DNA from: Polaribacter sp. L3A8
GTDB taxonomy: Bacteria; Bacteroidota; Bacteroidia; Flavobacteriales; Flavobacteriaceae
DNA length: 64,000 nt
Direction of reading: 5' to 3'
Assembly (NCBI RefSeq): GCF_009796785.1
Contig: NZ_CP047026.1
Span: 2,772,501 to 2,836,500, forward strand
In this document: piece by piece, positions 62,180 through 64,000 of the stretch
How positions within the stretch are numbered: position 1 is the first letter of the stretch
Layout of the letters: the number at the start of each line of letters is the position of its first letter
Made by a program: the position numbers and the translations under genes
Notes under the pieces: model-generated
What the model saw: the letters and a program-made list of their open reading frames with translations, nothing else
What the model was told of the DNA's origin: nothing
Database searches by the model: none

Positions 62180-62455
62180 GGTAACAAATACGACACCCAA
62201 AGTAAAAGGCTTAAAAAATATAGACTCTAAATTGTAAGGTAAATTAGCCGTAGAATATATGTTTTAAGAATTAGAAAACATACCCGAAAAATACATAAAT
62301 ATAGAGAAGGCAAACCAAAAAAAACAGGTTACGCTTTATTAATAAAAAGATATAATCAAAGAAAATTTTGCCTTTGTAAACGCAGACGACTTTTATAGAG
62401 TACAAACTTTTATTGCAATTGCAGAACAGCTAAGAAATACAGCTATACTTTAATA
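62180..62455 (+). pseudogene. Sugar-phosphate nucleotidyltransferase remnant
   Basis: Plus-strand pieces in two frames read VEYMF, a stop, ELENIPEKYINIEKA, TGYALLIK, then KDIIKENFAFVNADDFYRVQ and TFIAIAEQLRNTA. These match NTP_transferase proteins of the glucose-1-phosphate uridylyl/thymidylyl type (QELDxIPE ... GTGHALL ... FAVxNADDFYG). Stops and a frameshift show that it is dead, and only the middle of the gene is left. Confidence 0.6.
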
Positions 62456-62624
62456 CGAAAGCTTATTCTTTAAAAAGCAACGTACATCAATTACAATGGT
62501 TTAAAAATTAACCCCAAATTAAAGCACATATAACAAACTATATATCAATTAAATATAAAATGACAACCATATTAAAAAAATAATGTAATTTTACATTAAC
62601 TAAATAATTTAGAGAATAAATAGA

Positions 62625-62666
62625 TCAAAATATTTTTGGCAAACAAAACGAAAAAAAATATTTTGA
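62625..62666. repeat. AT-rich perfect inverted repeat upstream of the metalloprotease
   Basis: TCAAAATATTTTT (62625-62637) is perfectly repeated in inverse as AAAAATATTTTGA (62654-62666). It lies about 70 bp before the metalloprotease start. The left arm overlaps a TATTTTTG match to the Bacteroidota -7 element (62631-62638). It could be an operator, an old terminator or the end of a lost insertion sequence. Confidence 0.5.
62631..62638 (+). promoter_or_regulatory. Possible -7 element (TATTTTTG) of the metalloprotease gene
   Basis: Full match to TAnnTTTG, 98 bp before the ATG at 62736. No -33 TTG is seen at the usual distance. It overlaps the left arm of the inverted repeat, which could allow regulation by a dimeric protein. 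Confidence 0.25.
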
Positions 62667-62735
62667 CCGAGATAAAACTAATCTTGGTGTAGTACAGCTT
62701 TTTATGCATCTAAATAACTAACTAACTTTATAATT

Positions 62736-64000
62736 ATGAAAACAAAAATTTATCTATCGATTGTGTTGTGCCTTTGCTCAGCACTAATGTTTGCAACTTC
62801 TTATAACGGAGATCCGTATAAATTTAAACAACCCGACGGAACCTATGTAACCGTACATCTTTATGGTGATGCTTATTACATACGGGCTGAAAGCCCTGAC
62901 GGTTACACTTTAATTAGAGATGAATCTACTGGCTGGATTAGTTATGCTAAGCTATCTGATAACAAAGGAAAATTGATTTCTACAGGTATCTATTTTAGAG
63001 AAAACCAAGCAAATCTAAAAAGTAAATTACAAAAATTTAACTTAAAAAAACACTTAGATATTTCTAGTAGCGCCAGAAAATCTATAGTCAATGCAAATAC
63101 AAAAATACTGAATCCTTCTTTTAGTAATAACAATGATTCAGTATTACAAAAAAGTGCAAAAAGCGCTGTTAATGGCACCATAAAGGGTCTTGCGATTGTT
63201 GTAGATTTTAGCGATTCAACAGCCCCTATAACCATGAACTCTATTAGAGATTTTTTCAATAAATCTGGCTATACTGGCTATGGAAATAATGGATCGGTTA
63301 AAGATTTTTTTTCTGATATATCTGGTGGTGCTTTGGTTTATGAAAATGTAGTTTATGGCTATTATCGTGCACCTAAAACTTTTGCAAGTTATGATGCAAT
63401 GCCTTATGCTAAAGGAGCCCAAGAAATTCTTAACCAATCTCTAAATTGGATTAATAACCAAGGTTTTGATTTTAACACCTTAACTATAAAAAATGGTCGT
63501 ATTCAGGCTATAAATTTAATGTATACAGGAACTCCTGCTGCATGGGCTAAAGGTATGTGGTATCACAAATCTACATATACTGGTTTTAGTGCAGATGGCG
63601 TATCAAGTGGAGATTACAACACAAGCCCTGTTAATACTGATTTATCATTAGGTACCGTTTGTCATGAAAATGGACACATGTTAGCAGGTTGGCCTGACAC
63701 TTACACCTATGATAATAGCCCAAATGGTATAGGCGCTTTTGATTTAATGTGTTCTTATGGAAACAGGAAAAATCCATCAACACCTAATCCATATTTTTTA
63801 AATTTAGCAGGTTGGGGTACTACAATTAATATAAATTCTGCAAACCAAACATTTACTGAAAATTCTAATTCATTACGATCGTATAAATATACCAACCCTT
63901 CAAATTCAAAAGAGTTTTATTTAATAGAACCTAGAAGAAAAACAGGAAGAAGTACTTCTTTACCAGATGAAGGTATTACTATTTGGCACATTAACGAAAA
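62736..64000 (+). CDS. M6-family metalloprotease, 3' end beyond the window
   Basis: Secreted zinc protease, open from the ATG at 62736 to the window edge (421 codons seen). Signal peptide about residues 1-19 (LCLCSALMFA). A propeptide-like region of about 130 residues begins YNGDPYKFKQPDGTYVTVHL. The catalytic domain starts near IKGLAIVVDFSDS and includes SVKDFFSDISGG. The zinc motif is HENGH (His310, Glu311, His314), followed by MLAGWPDTYTYD. The DLMCSYG Met-turn-like stretch fits the immune inhibitor A-like M6 group. The missing C-terminus may carry binding modules or a T9SS tail. It is divergent from the SusCD operon and not obviously part of glycan use. Confidence 0.92.
   Translation, partial: MKTKIYLSIVLCLCSALMFATSYNGDPYKFKQPDGTYVTVHLYGDAYYIRAESPDGYTLIRDESTGWISYAKLSDNKGKLISTGIYFRENQANLKSKLQKFNLKKHLDISSSARKSIVNANTKILNPSFSNNNDSVLQKSAKSAVNGTIKGLAIVVDFSDSTAPITMNSIRDFFNKSGYTGYGNNGSVKDFFSDISGGALVYENVVYGYYRAPKTFASYDAMPYAKGAQEILNQSLNWINNQGFDFNTLTIKNGRIQAINLMYTGTPAAWAKGMWYHKSTYTGFSADGVSSGDYNTSPVNTDLSLGTVCHENGHMLAGWPDTYTYDNSPNGIGAFDLMCSYGNRKNPSTPNPYFLNLAGWGTTININSANQTFTENSNSLRSYKYTNPSNSKEFYLIEPRRKTGRSTSLPDEGITIWHINE

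Larger units (their letters stand above)
61153..62735. other. Region of decayed mobile DNA and promoters
   Basis: A 1583 bp stretch between the minus-strand SusC gene and the plus-strand metalloprotease gene. It contains an inverted-repeat-bounded element (61591-61966), an IS982 fragment, a sugar nucleotidyltransferase fragment and an AT-rich inverted repeat at 62625-62666. The SusC promoter must lie within about 61153-61590, but I could not pick a convincing one. Confidence 0.6.

Noticed and set aside
62990..63437. Two minus-strand open frames near the right edge
   Set aside because: They are antisense to the M6 metalloprotease, which has a signal peptide and zinc motif in its own frame.

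Overview
The window is AT-rich DNA from a marine-type member of the Bacteroidota, almost certainly Flavobacteriaceae. The evidence is three SusC/SusD systems, Bacteroidota-type lipoprotein signals, five proteins with C-terminal type IX secretion (T9SS) sorting domains, formylglycine sulfatases, and the absence of Shine-Dalgarno-like leaders. The genus cannot be fixed from the sequence.

Layout. (1) Bases 1-29496, all on the minus strand, form a long polysaccharide-degradation cluster. In transcription order it encodes a sulfatase, an MFS sugar permease, an SGNH hydrolase, two nearly identical GH2 enzymes, a cytoplasmic DUF5107-TPR protein, a sulfatase, a GH30 endo-galactanase-like enzyme, a third related GH2, a GH43_24-like enzyme with CBM32, a LacZ-type GH2, a modular GH16, a second GH43_24-like enzyme and a sulfatase running off the left edge. 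(2) 30129-35076 is a SusC followed by a frameshifted SusD, ending in a hairpin terminator. A divergent AraC-type regulator starts at 35813. (3) 37133-48670 is mixed: a secreted Asp-box beta-propeller protein, a dead rhamnose mutarotase gene, a small secreted ricin-like protein, a transposase scar, an FG-GAP lipoprotein with a c-type cytochrome, a divergent TPR protein with a DUF1080 hydrolase, and a GH39-like lipoprotein. (4) 48878-49870 is a decayed IS630-type transposase. (5) 50058-61152 is a minus-strand operon SusC-SusD-SusC-SusD-DUF1735 lipoprotein. (6) 61591-62455 is a graveyard of transposase pieces and a sugar nucleotidyltransferase fragment, followed by an M6-type metalloprotease running off the right edge.

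Inferred biology. GH30 (beta-1,6-galactanase-like), two GH43_24-like exo-beta-1,3-galactanase candidates, GH16, several GH2 enzymes and three sulfatases fit a sulfated beta-1,3/1,6-galactan or arabinogalactan-type algal glycan. T9SS-exported GH16, GH30 and GH43 would cut outside the cell. SusC/D would import oligosaccharides, periplasmic GH2 enzymes and sulfatases would finish them, and the MFS permease would bring sugars into the cytoplasm. The substrate is inference from families, not shown by the sequence.

Most striking: the two tandem GH2 genes are almost identical except for one roughly 130-residue block that spans both catalytic glutamates. This mosaic pattern suggests active-site diversification. 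No CRISPR, tRNA, rRNA or obviously new defence system was seen.
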